This document shows, piece by piece, positions 31,659 to 39,902 of a DNA stretch of 64,000 nt. How positions within the stretch are numbered: the first letter of the stretch is position 1; each line of letters begins with the position of its first letter. Both the position numbers and the translations under genes were made by a program. The stretch comes from Microbacterium sp. Leaf159 (GTDB lineage: Bacteria; Actinomycetota; Actinomycetes; Actinomycetales; Microbacteriaceae): assembly GCF_001423615.1 (NCBI RefSeq), contig NZ_LMOU01000002.1, positions 564,837 to 628,836 on the forward strand. Reading direction: 5' to 3'. The notes beneath the pieces were generated by a model. That model saw nothing but the letters and a program-made list of their open reading frames with translations. It was not told where the DNA came from and searched no databases.

Positions 31659-33959
31659 ATGTCGCAGTCCGCAGGCCCCGCTCCCCACTCCGCACGCGTC
31701 GAGGCGCTCCTGGCACGGATGACGCTCGAGGAGAAGCAGGCCCAGCTCGTCGGCTACTGGATCGATCAGGGCGTCGAGGTCGTCGCCCCGATGTCGGGCG
31801 AGAAGAAGAGCTCCTCGCGCTACGAGGACGCCTCGGCGAACGGCATCGGGCACCTCACCCGCGTGTACGGGACCAGGCCGGTCGACCCTGTGGAGCGTGC
31901 CGCATGGCTCTGGGCCGAGCAGCGTCGACTGCAGCGGGAGACGCGGCTCGGCATCCCTGCCATCGTGCACGAGGAGTGCCTGACGGGTCTCGCCGCGTGG
32001 AAGGCCGCGACCTTCCCGACGCCGCTCGCCTGGGGCGCGTCCTTCGACCCCGCACTCGTCGAGGAGGCCGGGCGTGCCGTCGGATCGTCGATGCGCGCAC
32101 TCGGGATCCATCAGGGCCTCGCTCCCGTGCTCGACGTCATCCGCGACCCCCGCTGGGGTCGAGTCGACGAGTGCATCGCCGAGGATCCCCTCGTGGTCGG
32201 CACGGTCGGCACCGCCTATGTGCGCGGCCTGCAGTCCGAGGGAGTGCACGCGACGCTGAAGCACTTCGTCGGATATTCCGCCTCGAGGGCGGGGCGCAAC
32301 CATGCGCCGGTGAGCGCCGGGCAGCGGGAGATCGAGGATGTGCTGCTGCCACCTTTCGAGATGGCGATCCGCGAGGGCGGTGCGCGCAGCGTGATGAACT
32401 CCTACGCCGACATCGACGGCGTGCCGGTCGCTGCGGACCCGCGCTACCTCACGGGCATCCTGCGCGATCGGTGGGGGTTCGACGGCGTCGTCGTCTCGGA
32501 CTACTTCTCGGTCGACTTCCTGCACAGCATGCACCGGGTCGCCGCCGACTCGGCCGATGCCGCACGCCTCGCGATCACCGCGGGGATCGACGTCGAGCTG
32601 CCCTCCCCGGATGCCTTCCCGACCCTCGCCGAGCAGGCGCGCGACGGACGGCTCGCTCCGGAGATCCTGGATCGAGCGGTGAGCCGGGTGCTCGCGCAGA
32701 AGGAGGAACTCGGGCTGCTGGATGCCGACTTCGATGCCCCTCCGACGGCGATCGACCTGGATCCGGCCGAGCACCGCGCGCTCGCGCGTCGCCTCGCCGA
32801 GGAGTCGATCGTGCTGTTGAGCAACGACGGCTCCCTGCCGCTCGCACCCTCGGCCACCGCGAGGATCGCCGTGATCGGCCCGAACGCCGACAGCGCCGAA
32901 GCTCTGATGGGCTGCTACTCGTTCGTCAACCATGTGCTCGCGCATCACCCCGACACCCCCGCGGGGATCGAGCTGCCGACGGTCGCCGCCTCACTGCGCG
33001 TCGAGTTCCCTGCGGCCGAGATCGTCACGGCGATCGGATGCGACGTCGAGGGGTCCGATCGCTCCGGCATCCCCGCCGCGGTCGATGCGGCAGCGGGAGC
33101 GGATGTCGCGATCGTCGTGGTGGGCGATCGCGCCGGTCTCTTCGGACGAGGCACTGTCGGCGAGGGCAACGACGTCGAGGACCTCGAGCTCCCCGGCATC
33201 CAGCGCGAACTCGTCGAGGCGGTCGTCGCGACCGGCACTCCCGTGATCCTGATCACCATGACCGGGCGTCCGTATGTCCTCGACTGGGCGCTGCCGACTC
33301 GCGCCGGCGCTGCCGGCACCGTGACCGGCCTCGGCGCGGTCGACGCCTCGACCGTGGCGGACGCGGCCGCCGCCGGCATCCCTGCGGCTGTGCTGCAGAC
33401 GTTCTTCCCCGGCGAGGAGGGCGGACCCGCGATCGCGCGGCTGCTGAGCGGTCGGGTCGCGCCATCGGGTCGTCTGCCGGTGTCGCTACCACGATCGGCG
33501 GGAGCGCAGCCGTACTCGTACCTGCATCCCGTGCTGGGCGGGCTCACGGATGTCACGAGCGCCGACTCGACGCCCGTGCGGCCCTTCGGATTCGGTCTCA
33601 GTTACACGACGTTCGAGCACGACGGCCTGACCGTGCCCGCGACCGTCGCCGCCGGCGACACATTCCGCGCGACCGTACGGGTGCGCAACACCGGCGGCGT
33701 CGAGGCGACCGACGTCGTGCAGCTCTACGCCCACGACGTGGTCGCGAGCGTGACCCGCCCGGTCGCCCAGCTGCTGGACTTCCGAAGGATCACGCTCGCC
33801 CCCGGCACCGAGGCACTGGTCGAGTTCGACGTGCCGATCGACCGGCTCGCCTTCACGGGACTCGACGGAGTCAAGCGGGTCGAACCGGGGACGATCCGTC
33901 TCTGGGTCGGCGGAGCCTGCGACGAGGAGGAGACCGTCGCTCGGCTCGAGATCGTGTGA
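31659..33959 (+). CDS. Glycoside hydrolase family 3 beta-glycosidase
   Basis: A 766-residue GH3 enzyme without a signal peptide, so it hydrolyses the imported sugar in the cytoplasm. The (beta/alpha)8 domain carries KHFVGYSASRAGRNHAPV and the nucleophile D281 in VVVSDYFSVDF. The alpha/beta sandwich domain and a C-terminal FnIII-like domain (FGFGLSYTTFEHDG onward) follow. Members include beta-glucosidases and beta-xylosidases; specificity is not fixed. I chose the ATG at 31659 (MSQSAG); an in-frame GTG at 31584 would overlap the permease. It ends 3 bp from the convergent FBP gene. Confidence 0.9.
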   Translation: MSQSAGPAPHSARVEALLARMTLEEKQAQLVGYWIDQGVEVVAPMSGEKKSSSRYEDASANGIGHLTRVYGTRPVDPVERAAWLWAEQRRLQRETRLGIPAIVHEECLTGLAAWKAATFPTPLAWGASFDPALVEEAGRAVGSSMRALGIHQGLAPVLDVIRDPRWGRVDECIAEDPLVVGTVGTAYVRGLQSEGVHATLKHFVGYSASRAGRNHAPVSAGQREIEDVLLPPFEMAIREGGARSVMNSYADIDGVPVAADPRYLTGILRDRWGFDGVVVSDYFSVDFLHSMHRVAADSADAARLAITAGIDVELPSPDAFPTLAEQARDGRLAPEILDRAVSRVLAQKEELGLLDADFDAPPTAIDLDPAEHRALARRLAEESIVLLSNDGSLPLAPSATARIAVIGPNADSAEALMGCYSFVNHVLAHHPDTPAGIELPTVAASLRVEFPAAEIVTAIGCDVEGSDRSGIPAAVDAAAGADVAIVVVGDRAGLFGRGTVGEGNDVEDLELPGIQRELVEAVVATGTPVILITMTGRPYVLDWALPTRAGAAGTVTGLGAVDASTVADAAAAGIPAAVLQTFFPGEEGGPAIARLLSGRVAPSGRLPVSLPRSAGAQPYSYLHPVLGGLTDVTSADSTPVRPFGFGLSYTTFEHDGLTVPATVAAGDTFRATVRVRNTGGVEATDVVQLYAHDVVASVTRPVAQLLDFRRITLAPGTEALVEFDVPIDRLAFTGLDGVKRVEPGTIRLWVGGACDEEETVARLEIV

Positions 33960-33962
33960 GAC

Positions 33963-34448
33963 TCAGCCCTTCACCGCGGCGATGAACGCCGCGACGTGCT
34001 CCTGCAGCCTGACGATCCGCATCTCGCGAGCGAGCTCGCGGTCGTACCCGTCGTAGGCGAGGGGTGGCAGCACCCGGACGTTCCTCGAGCATCCGAACTC
34101 CGTGCACACGAGGGTTCCGATGGTGTCGCCCTTGCGTCCGGCCGGCCCCGCCTTGCGGGCGACGTACAGCTGCACGTCGTTGCGCAGGGTGACGTCCTCG
34201 CACCACGAGCACTGGGCCCTCGCGATGACGCGCTGCTCTGCGCGCTGCAGGATCACGCCGGTGAGCACGTCGTCGACCCACGCGACGACGTACGAGCGAC
34301 GAGGGAGCTTCGGATCGACCCAGCCGAGGTAGTCGAGCTTCTCGAAGTCGACGTCGGCGAAGCCGGGCGGCAGGGTGAGGTCGGAGACCTCTTTGCGGGA
34401 GGCGTTGAGGAAGGAGGCGCGCAGGGTGCGCTCGTCGATGGGACGCAT
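33963..34448 (-). CDS. FBP/FusB-type zinc-finger protein
   Basis: A 161-residue protein matching the FBP (EF-G-binding/FusB C-terminal treble-clef) family. A zinc site is formed by CSWC (about residues 80-83) and CTEFGC (about 114-119). Staphylococcal FusB-type proteins bind EF-G and release it from fusidic-acid-stalled ribosomes; actinobacterial members are mostly uncharacterised. The start is the ATG at 34448 (MRPIDERTLR); the ORF opens further upstream without homology. Convergent to the GH3 gene. Confidence 0.8.
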   Translation of the reverse strand: MRPIDERTLRASFLNASRKEVSDLTLPPGFADVDFEKLDYLGWVDPKLPRRSYVVAWVDDVLTGVILQRAEQRVIARAQCSWCEDVTLRNDVQLYVARKAGPAGRKGDTIGTLVCTEFGCSRNVRVLPPLAYDGYDRELAREMRIVRLQEHVAAFIAAVKG

Positions 34449-34761
34449 GAGGAGAGTGCTTTCGTGAAGGCCGCCGAGTGCGGCAGAAGGAGAAGAGGAG
34501 ACGGCATCCGAGCGGATGCCGGGGTATGACGTATCTCCGGGGACGGGATGTTCCGCCTCCGGCCGATCGTCAGCCTCTGTCCGTGGCGCTGGACGCGCCC
34601 ACGGCTCCATTCCGCGCTCGATCCGGCATCCGGAGAGCGCTCATCGACAACAGCACCCGGCGAGTCTACGCCCGTTTGTTTCACACCGTGTCGGCGCGGG
34701 TTCCGTCTCGCGCGGCCCCGACCTACTCTTGCCGGAACGTCCGCTCACGAAGGAGACCACC
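34449..34761. other. Intergenic region with a perfect hairpin
   Basis: A 313-bp gene-free gap between divergent genes. It contains a perfect 9-bp inverted repeat (CGGCATCCG at 34502-34510, CGGATGCCG at 34513-34521) built on the genome's frequent GGATGCC heptamer, which could fold in the leader of the FBP gene. Near its right end, AAGGAG at 34750-34755 is the ribosome-binding site for the GTG at 34762. I see no other gene. Confidence 0.6.
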
Positions 34762-35109
34762 GTGTCCACGCCGCTGAACCACCTTTCGCCCCTCTCGGTG
34801 CGTGAGCGTTCTGCGTGCATGTGCCGTCACGGATTCGCCTGCTCCTCGTTCGCGGCGGGTCACGCGCTGCACCTGATCCAGGCACGCATCGCCTCTGCGA
34901 CGCCGTCCGAGTGGACCGACGCGATCGTCGAGCACGCCGACCCGACGTCGGGCGACCTGATCGTGCGCACGCTCGACGGCACGGCCCACGTGCTGTGGAA
35001 CGGTGCGGGCGCAGCTCTCGAGGCTCCGGAGGGCACGCCGATCGCCCTGCACGTGCGTTACGGCGTGCTGGCCGTCGGCCGCACGCAGTTCAACGTCGCG
35101 CTCGCCTGA
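34762..35109 (+). CDS. Conserved hypothetical protein with Cys-rich N-terminus
   Basis: A 115-residue protein not recognised as a named family. The N-terminal part has a compact cysteine/histidine motif, SACMCRHGFACSS (CxCxHxxxxC), at about residues 18-30. The remainder is a small beta-rich domain (DLIVRTLDGTAHVLWNGAG, IALHVRYGVLAVGRTQFNVAL). The GTG start at 34762 has AAGGAG at -7. It could bind a metal, but no family supports this. Confidence 0.6.
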   Translation: MSTPLNHLSPLSVRERSACMCRHGFACSSFAAGHALHLIQARIASATPSEWTDAIVEHADPTSGDLIVRTLDGTAHVLWNGAGAALEAPEGTPIALHVRYGVLAVGRTQFNVALA

Positions 35110-35110
35110 T

Positions 35111-35152
35111 CGCGTTTCGTCTCGTCGCTGCGCTCCTCGCTCAACGACCGGG
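35111..35152. repeat. Microbacteriaceae-type intergenic repeat
   Basis: A single copy of an element whose complement reads CCGGTCGTTGAGCG, then AGGAGCGCAGCGACG, then AGACGAAACG. I know similar GTCGTTGAGCGAGC...GAGACGAAAC sequences from intergenic regions of Microbacterium and relatives. It can fold imperfectly (GTCG/CGAC ends, GAGC/GCGC inner pairs) and lies between two convergent genes (35109 and 35161), where it may serve as terminator. Confidence 0.6.
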
Positions 35153-35160
35153 GCAGCTGC

Positions 35161-35562
35161 TCAGGCAGCCGCCATCATCATGTTCTTGACCGCCATGCAG
35201 GCGTCCATGCAGGCCTGGCATGCCTGAGCGCACATCTTGCAGACCTCGCTGCTGTCGGCGTGCTGCATGCACTCGTCCATGCACGTCTGGCACATCGCGA
35301 TGCAGGCGTCGAGCATCGCCATCATCGACGCGGGAGTCATGCCCTGCATCCGCATCATCGAGCGCATCATGGTGTTGCACATGTCGGCGCAGTTCATGCA
35401 GGCCGGCGAGCAGTCCATCATCTGCGTCGAGCACACCGTGCACGCCTGCTCGCAGGCCGAACACGCATCCATGCACGCCTGCATGACGGACATGTCCATC
35501 ATGGCCATGTCGGGCATCGACATCATGTTCGAGCGCATCGCGCCCATCATCATCGAATCCAT
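35161..35562 (-). CDS. Cys/Met-rich four-helix copper-binding protein (Csp/DUF326-like)
   Basis: A 133-residue protein with 18 cysteines and over 30 methionines. Cysteines are spaced CxxxCxxC along predicted helices (CMDACSACEQAC, CMNCADMC, CIAMCQTCMDEC, CKMCAQACQACMDAC). This is the pattern of Csp copper-storage proteins and DUF326 four-helix bundles, in which inward-facing cysteines bind many Cu(I) ions. The first about 28 residues are Met-rich (MDSMMMGAMRS) and lack a signal peptide, so it is likely cytosolic. Role inferred: copper storage or buffering. Confidence 0.85.
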   Translation of the reverse strand: MDSMMMGAMRSNMMSMPDMAMMDMSVMQACMDACSACEQACTVCSTQMMDCSPACMNCADMCNTMMRSMMRMQGMTPASMMAMLDACIAMCQTCMDECMQHADSSEVCKMCAQACQACMDACMAVKNMMMAAA

Positions 35563-35767
35563 CTCGTACCGCCTCCGTCGTCGGCCGCAGCCGAGGTGAG
35601 AGCGGGCAGGACCACCCGCCTGAGGCCAGGTTAGCCGTCGAGATGACCCGCGTCGATGCCCCGTCGCGTCCTGTCACGCGCGGTCGTCGTTGTCAATCCC
35701 GTGTGCAGGATTCCGGGCCCGTGCGACGGTGGTCATCCATTGATCGACGGATGAAAGGAATCTCCCC

Positions 35768-35974
35768 ATGAGTGGTGCAGACGACGTCAAGAACGCAGCC
35801 GAGAAGGCCGGCGGAAAGATCAAGGAGGGCGTCGGAAAGGCGACCGACAACGAGAGCCTCGAAGCCGAGGGTCGCGCCGACCAGACGAAGGCTTCGGTCA
35901 AGCAGGCCGGGGAGAACGTGAAGGACGCCGCTCGCAACGTCGGCGACGGCCTGCGGGATGCTTCCAGGGACTGA
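35768..35974 (+). CDS. CsbD-family stress protein
   Basis: A 68-residue hydrophilic, Ala/Lys/Asp-rich helical protein of the CsbD family (SGADDVKNAAEKAGGKIKEG...GKATDNESLEAEG...QTKASVKQAGENVKDA). In Bacillus CsbD belongs to the general stress regulon; its biochemical role is unknown. The ATG at 35768 follows AAAGGAAT. A strong hairpin terminator follows 12 bp after the stop. Confidence 0.88.
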   Translation: MSGADDVKNAAEKAGGKIKEGVGKATDNESLEAEGRADQTKASVKQAGENVKDAARNVGDGLRDASRD

Positions 35975-35985
35975 TCCCGAAACGG

Positions 35986-36013
35986 AGTGAGGCCCGCCGA
36001 AGCGGGCCTCACT
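35986..36013. terminator. Bidirectional hairpin terminator
   Basis: A perfect 12-bp stem (AGTGAGGCCCGC at 35986-35997, GCGGGCCTCACT at 36002-36013) with a CGAA tetraloop lies between the convergent csbD-like gene and the 54-residue membrane protein gene and can serve both. Confidence 0.85.
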
Positions 36014-36020
36014 GCGTGGA

Positions 36021-36185
36021 TCAGCGGGTGCGGTTGCCCGAGATCGATCGGATCAACCAGGCGATGACCGCGATGGCCAGCAGCACCAGTCCGACCCACA
36101 GCAGGAACTGCAGGGACTGAACCAGTCCGCCGGTGATCGCCAGAATGACGGCGACGACGATGACGATGATCAGCAGGATGTTCAT
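36021..36185 (-). CDS. Small two-helix membrane protein
   Basis: A 54-residue, almost wholly hydrophobic protein: two transmembrane helices (about residues 2-22 and 26-45) and a short basic tail (RSISGNRTR). No named family recognised. The ATG at 36185 is preceded by AAGAAGGGAA. It sits back-to-back with the csbD-like gene across a shared terminator and is probably part of the same stress-related neighbourhood, though that is only positional. Confidence 0.7.
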   Translation of the reverse strand: MNILLIIVIVVAVILAITGGLVQSLQFLLWVGLVLLAIAVIAWLIRSISGNRTR

Positions 36186-36309
36186 CGGAATTCCCTTCTT
36201 GAGGACGCAGGGGGGCGCCCGTCTACGGTGAATCAACCTAGACCCGCGCCCCCTGCACCCCAGAGCCCCTTGACGCGGGGGTTCCCGACGTGCGAGAGGA
36301 GCACAGGTC

Positions 36310-36576
36310 ATGCCAGGACGCAGGAACAACTCTCTGAAGGACCCGGAGCTGTACGAAGAGCTCCGCAGCGACGGTGCCTCGAAGGAGAAGGCGGCGCGCA
36401 TCTCGAACGCCGCAGCCAACGAGGGTCGCAGCGCCGTGGGCCGCCGAGGCGGAGAGCACGGCGATTACGACGACTGGACCGTCGCAGAGCTGCGAAAGCG
36501 CGCGAAGGAACTCGGCCTCACCGGGTACAGCGGCAAGCGCAAGGCCGAGCTCATCTCGGCACTGCGCGAGCATTAG
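36310..36576 (+). CDS. Rho-N/SAP-like domain small protein (DUF7218-like)
   Basis: An 88-residue basic protein. The first half (RRNNSLKDPELYEELRSDGASKEKAARISNAAANEGRS) is characteristic of short proteins now called DUF7218. The second half (WTVAELRKRAKELGLTGYSGKRKAELISALREH) is a classic Rho termination factor N-terminal/SAP helix-extension-helix, which binds nucleic acid. The start ATG at 36310 follows GAGAGGAG. It may be a stress- or nucleoid-associated nucleic-acid-binding protein; partner unknown. Confidence 0.82.
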   Translation: MPGRRNNSLKDPELYEELRSDGASKEKAARISNAAANEGRSAVGRRGGEHGDYDDWTVAELRKRAKELGLTGYSGKRKAELISALREH

Positions 36577-36587
36577 GGCCTCCCTCC

Positions 36588-37658
36588 GTGGCCCGGTTCG
36601 GCATCGAAGAGGAGTTCGTCCTTCTCGATGAGCAGACTCTCGTCCCGTCGGCCATGAGCACGTCCACCCGACAGCGCCTCGCAGATGAGGTGGGCGCCGG
36701 GCTCACCCCCGAATACCTGACCTGCCAGCTCGAGTCCGCGACGGAGCCGATCGAGAGCAGAGCGGATGCCGAAGCGCAGCTACGCCGCACGCGACACCTG
36801 ATCGGCACCTATGCCGCCGATCAGGATGCGATCATCGGCGCCACCGGCACACCATTCATCTCCCCCAACCGCTTCACGGTGTCGTCATCGCCGCACTACG
36901 ACGCCGTCTCGGCCCAGCTCGTCGAGATCACCCGCGAGCACGAGGTCAACGGCCTGCACGTGCACGTCGAGGTCACCGACGACGAGGAGCGGGTCCGCGT
37001 GGTCAACCGCGTGAGCGCCTGGCTGCCGACGCTGCTCGCCCTCACCGGCAATTCGCCTTTCGCGCATGGCAGGGACTCGGGCTTCGCGAGCTGGCGCAGC
37101 ATCCTCATCCGGCGGCTCCCGTCATCGTGGAGTCCGCCACGCTTCCGGGATCTCGACGACTATCACGCCCACATCGCACAGCTCGTCACCATGGGAGCGA
37201 TCGCCGAGGCGAGCTCGCTGTCGTGGACGGTGCGCCTTTCCGAGCGCTTCCCCACGGTCGAGGTCAGGGTGTTCGACGCGCAGCTGACGGTCGAAGACAC
37301 GCTGCTCGCCGCTGCCCTCACTCGCACGCTCCTCGTGAGCGATGCCCTCGACGGCCTGCCCGAGCTCGGCCCCGACGCGATCGATGCATCGCTGTGGACG
37401 GCGGCGAGATATGGCCCCGAGGCGCTGCTCGTCGACCCGGCGAGCGGCGACGCGACGCCCGCCCGGACGGTCGCCGACGACCTTCTCCGGCGGCTGCGTC
37501 CGACGCTCGCGCACCTGGGCGACGAGGACTTCGTCACGGAAGGGATCGCGCGCACCCGCACCGAGGGCACCGGAGCCCAGCGCCAGCGCGACGCATATGC
37601 CGAGAACGGAACAGCGGGCCTGCGCGAGCTGTACCGCACGAGCGCCGCGACCGGCTGA
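36588..37658 (+). CDS. YbdK-type carboxylate-amine ligase (glutamate-cysteine ligase family)
   Basis: A 356-residue GCS2-family enzyme. GIEEEFVLLDEQTLVP contains the metal-binding glutamates, and EHEVNGLHVHVEV and GNSPFAHGRDSGFASWR are typical of YbdK proteins, which make gamma-glutamyl amides with weak glutamate-cysteine ligase activity in E. coli. In actinobacteria the true substrate is unclear. The GTG at 36588, 11 bp after the DUF7218-like gene, gives the family's normal N-terminus. The stop codon lies inside an 8-bp tandem repeat. Confidence 0.88.
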   Translation: MARFGIEEEFVLLDEQTLVPSAMSTSTRQRLADEVGAGLTPEYLTCQLESATEPIESRADAEAQLRRTRHLIGTYAADQDAIIGATGTPFISPNRFTVSSSPHYDAVSAQLVEITREHEVNGLHVHVEVTDDEERVRVVNRVSAWLPTLLALTGNSPFAHGRDSGFASWRSILIRRLPSSWSPPRFRDLDDYHAHIAQLVTMGAIAEASSLSWTVRLSERFPTVEVRVFDAQLTVEDTLLAAALTRTLLVSDALDGLPELGPDAIDASLWTAARYGPEALLVDPASGDATPARTVADDLLRRLRPTLAHLGDEDFVTEGIARTRTEGTGAQRQRDAYAENGTAGLRELYRTSAATG

Positions 37659-37706
37659 CCGGCTGACCGGCTGACCGGCTGACCGCCGACTGACCGGCTG
37701 ACCGCC
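37650..37706. repeat. 8-bp tandem repeat across the ligase stop codon
   Basis: CCGGCTGA repeats four times in a row from 37650, then CCGCCGACTGA, CCGGCTGA and CCGCCC. Each unit contains TGA, and the ligase gene terminates in the first one. The period of 8 puts stops in all three frames just beyond the gene. Confidence 0.8.
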
Positions 37707-37738
37707 CACAGCCCTTCGGGCGGCAGTAGTGTCGGCCT

Positions 37739-39145
37739 GTGGCATCCTCTCGCTTCGCACCCCTGCAGCGGCTCGTGATCTCGGTCGCCGTGCTCGCGTC
37801 CTTCGTGACCTTCCTCGACGGCACGGTCGTCACCGTCGCCCTCCCCGCCATCAGTCGGGAGCTCGGCGGCGGCATCACCACCCAGCAGTGGGTCGTCGAC
37901 GCGTACCTCATCACGCTGAGCGCGCTCATCCTGCTCGCGGGGTCGCTGTCGGACGCCTACGGGCGCGTGCTGGTGATGCGCGTCGGCCTCATCGCGTTCG
38001 GGGTGGCGTCCGTCGCGGTCGCCGCTGCTCCCGATCCGCTGATCCTGATCATCAGCCGCGCGGCGCAGGGCGCGGCCGGCGCGCTGCTGGTGCCGAGCTC
38101 TCTCGCCCTCATCACGGCGACCATGCGCGCAGACGTGCAGTCACGGGCGATCGGCGTGTGGACCGCGTTCACGACCGCCGCGCAACTCGTCGGCCCCCTG
38201 CTCGGCGGGCTCTTCGTCGACTTCCTGTCGTGGCGATTCGTGTTCCTCATCAACGTCTTCCCGATCGCGGTCACCCTCCTGCTGCTCTCCCGGCTGAAGC
38301 TGAAGGAGCACCCGAGCGGCGTGCGCGTCGACTGGGTCAGCGGCGCGCTGTGCGCGATCGGGCTCGGTGCGGTGGTGTTCGCGCTGATCGAGCAGCCGAA
38401 CATGGGCTGGCAGTCTCCCGCGATCTGGCTGCCGGGCATCCTCGGCGCCGCGCTGTTCGCCTGGTTCCTGATCCGGCAGCAGCGGTCGTCGGCGCCGCTC
38501 ATGCCGCTGTCGCTGTTCCGGGTGCGCGACTTCGCCTGGGGCAACCTCGCGACGCTCTTCGTCTACGCCGCGCTGTCGCTCAACGGCTTCGTGGTCGGCG
38601 TCTACCTGCAGCAGGGTGCCGGGCTCAGCGCCACCGCCGCCGGCCTCGCGAGCCTGCCGATGACGATCCTGATGATCCTGGTGAGCTCGCGCGCGGGTTC
38701 GTGGGCCGGGCGCTTCGGGCCGCGCATCTTCATGACCGTCGGTCCGCTCATCATGGCCGTGGGCGCCCTCATGCTCCTGCTCGTCGGCGAGGACTTCGAC
38801 TACTGGTGGCAGGTACTCCCCGCCATGATCGTGCTGGGACTGGGACTCTCGCTCACGGTCGCCCCTCTCACCTCGGCGATCCTCGGTGCGATCGACGAGT
38901 CGCGCTCGGGCATCGCGTCCGCCGTGAACAACGCCGTCTCCCGTGTCGCGGGCCTGCTCGTCGTGGCCATGCTGTCGACCATCATCGGCGGCACGCTCGA
39001 CCTCGCGGGCTTCCACAACGCGGCGTGGGTGACGGCGGCACTGCTCGTGCTCGGCGGGGTCGTGTCGTGGATCGGCATCCGGCGCAACCCTGCCGAGGAC
39101 CCGGCGCCCGAGCCGGTCGACGGTGCACCCTCGCCGATCGGTTGA
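37739..39145 (+). CDS. MFS transporter, DHA2 (14-helix drug exporter) family
   Basis: A 468-residue proton-coupled efflux protein with about fourteen helices. The family motifs are FLDGTVVTVALPAI (motif D1) near the N-terminus, the LAGSLSDAYGRVLVMRVG loop (motif A) and WRFVFLINVFPIAV (motif C region). The GTG at 37739 is the start. It probably exports lipophilic drugs or metabolites; there is no adjacent regulator on this strand. It follows the repeat array behind the YbdK gene. Confidence 0.9.
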   Translation: MASSRFAPLQRLVISVAVLASFVTFLDGTVVTVALPAISRELGGGITTQQWVVDAYLITLSALILLAGSLSDAYGRVLVMRVGLIAFGVASVAVAAAPDPLILIISRAAQGAAGALLVPSSLALITATMRADVQSRAIGVWTAFTTAAQLVGPLLGGLFVDFLSWRFVFLINVFPIAVTLLLLSRLKLKEHPSGVRVDWVSGALCAIGLGAVVFALIEQPNMGWQSPAIWLPGILGAALFAWFLIRQQRSSAPLMPLSLFRVRDFAWGNLATLFVYAALSLNGFVVGVYLQQGAGLSATAAGLASLPMTILMILVSSRAGSWAGRFGPRIFMTVGPLIMAVGALMLLLVGEDFDYWWQVLPAMIVLGLGLSLTVAPLTSAILGAIDESRSGIASAVNNAVSRVAGLLVVAMLSTIIGGTLDLAGFHNAAWVTAALLVLGGVVSWIGIRRNPAEDPAPEPVDGAPSPIG

Positions 39146-39206
39146 CGATGTCGGCGGTCGGGCGCACACTGGGGGCATCGTCTCCCCGAGCATCCGGAGG
39201 TCCACC

Positions 39207-39902
39207 GTGAGCACGACCCAGACGCCTCTCCCGCCCGTCGTCGACGCCGACACCTGGCGCCGCGAGCTCGACGCACTCCGCGTGCGCGAGAAGGCCGCGA
39301 CCCGAGAGCTCGATGCGATCGCGGCACAGCGCAGACTGCTGCCGATGGTCGAGCTGCCCGAATACACGCTGGTCGGCGAAGAGGGGCGGGTGCGTCTCTC
39401 CGAGATCTTCGACGGTCACCCGCAGCTCATCGTCTACAACCACATGTGGACGGACGGCAACGAATGGCAGTGTCCGGGCTGCACGGGCTTCACCTCGCAG
39501 TTCACCCGCCTCGATTTTCTCGAGCGCTACTACGACGCCCGGTTCGTGATCGTGACGAACGGCCCGATCGACGAGGCGCTCGCGTATCGCGAGAAGGTCG
39601 GCAACCGGATGACCTGGTACTCGAGCGCCGACAGCCCGTTCGGTGCCGACATGGATGCGGGGCCGAATGAGGGCTTCGGCGTGAACGTGTTCCTGCGCGA
39701 CGGCGACACCGTCTATCGCACGTGGCATACGAGCGGGCGGGGCACCGAGCGGTTGAGCCAGCTGCAGGGCCTCGTCGACCTCCTCCCGTACGGCCGCCAG
39801 GAGGCGTGGGAGGACTCGCCGACCGGGTGGCCGCAGCATGGGACCTACGATCAGGGGATGGGTTCGAAAGAGGTCGCAGAGCTGTACGGGGCGCGCAGCT
39901 GA
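39207..39902 (+). CDS. DUF899 family thioredoxin-like protein
   Basis: A 231-residue DUF899 protein: a helical N-terminus (WRRELDALRVREKAATRELDAIAAQRR), then a thioredoxin-like fold with a CPGC redox motif (WQCPGCTGF, about residue 92) and the typical YNHMWTDG and FFLRDGDTVY-like strands. Biochemical activity is unknown for the family; a redox role is inferred. The GTG at 39207 follows GGAGG. The downstream lipoprotein gene overlaps its 3' end. Confidence 0.87.
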   Translation: MSTTQTPLPPVVDADTWRRELDALRVREKAATRELDAIAAQRRLLPMVELPEYTLVGEEGRVRLSEIFDGHPQLIVYNHMWTDGNEWQCPGCTGFTSQFTRLDFLERYYDARFVIVTNGPIDEALAYREKVGNRMTWYSSADSPFGADMDAGPNEGFGVNVFLRDGDTVYRTWHTSGRGTERLSQLQGLVDLLPYGRQEAWEDSPTGWPQHGTYDQGMGSKEVAELYGARS

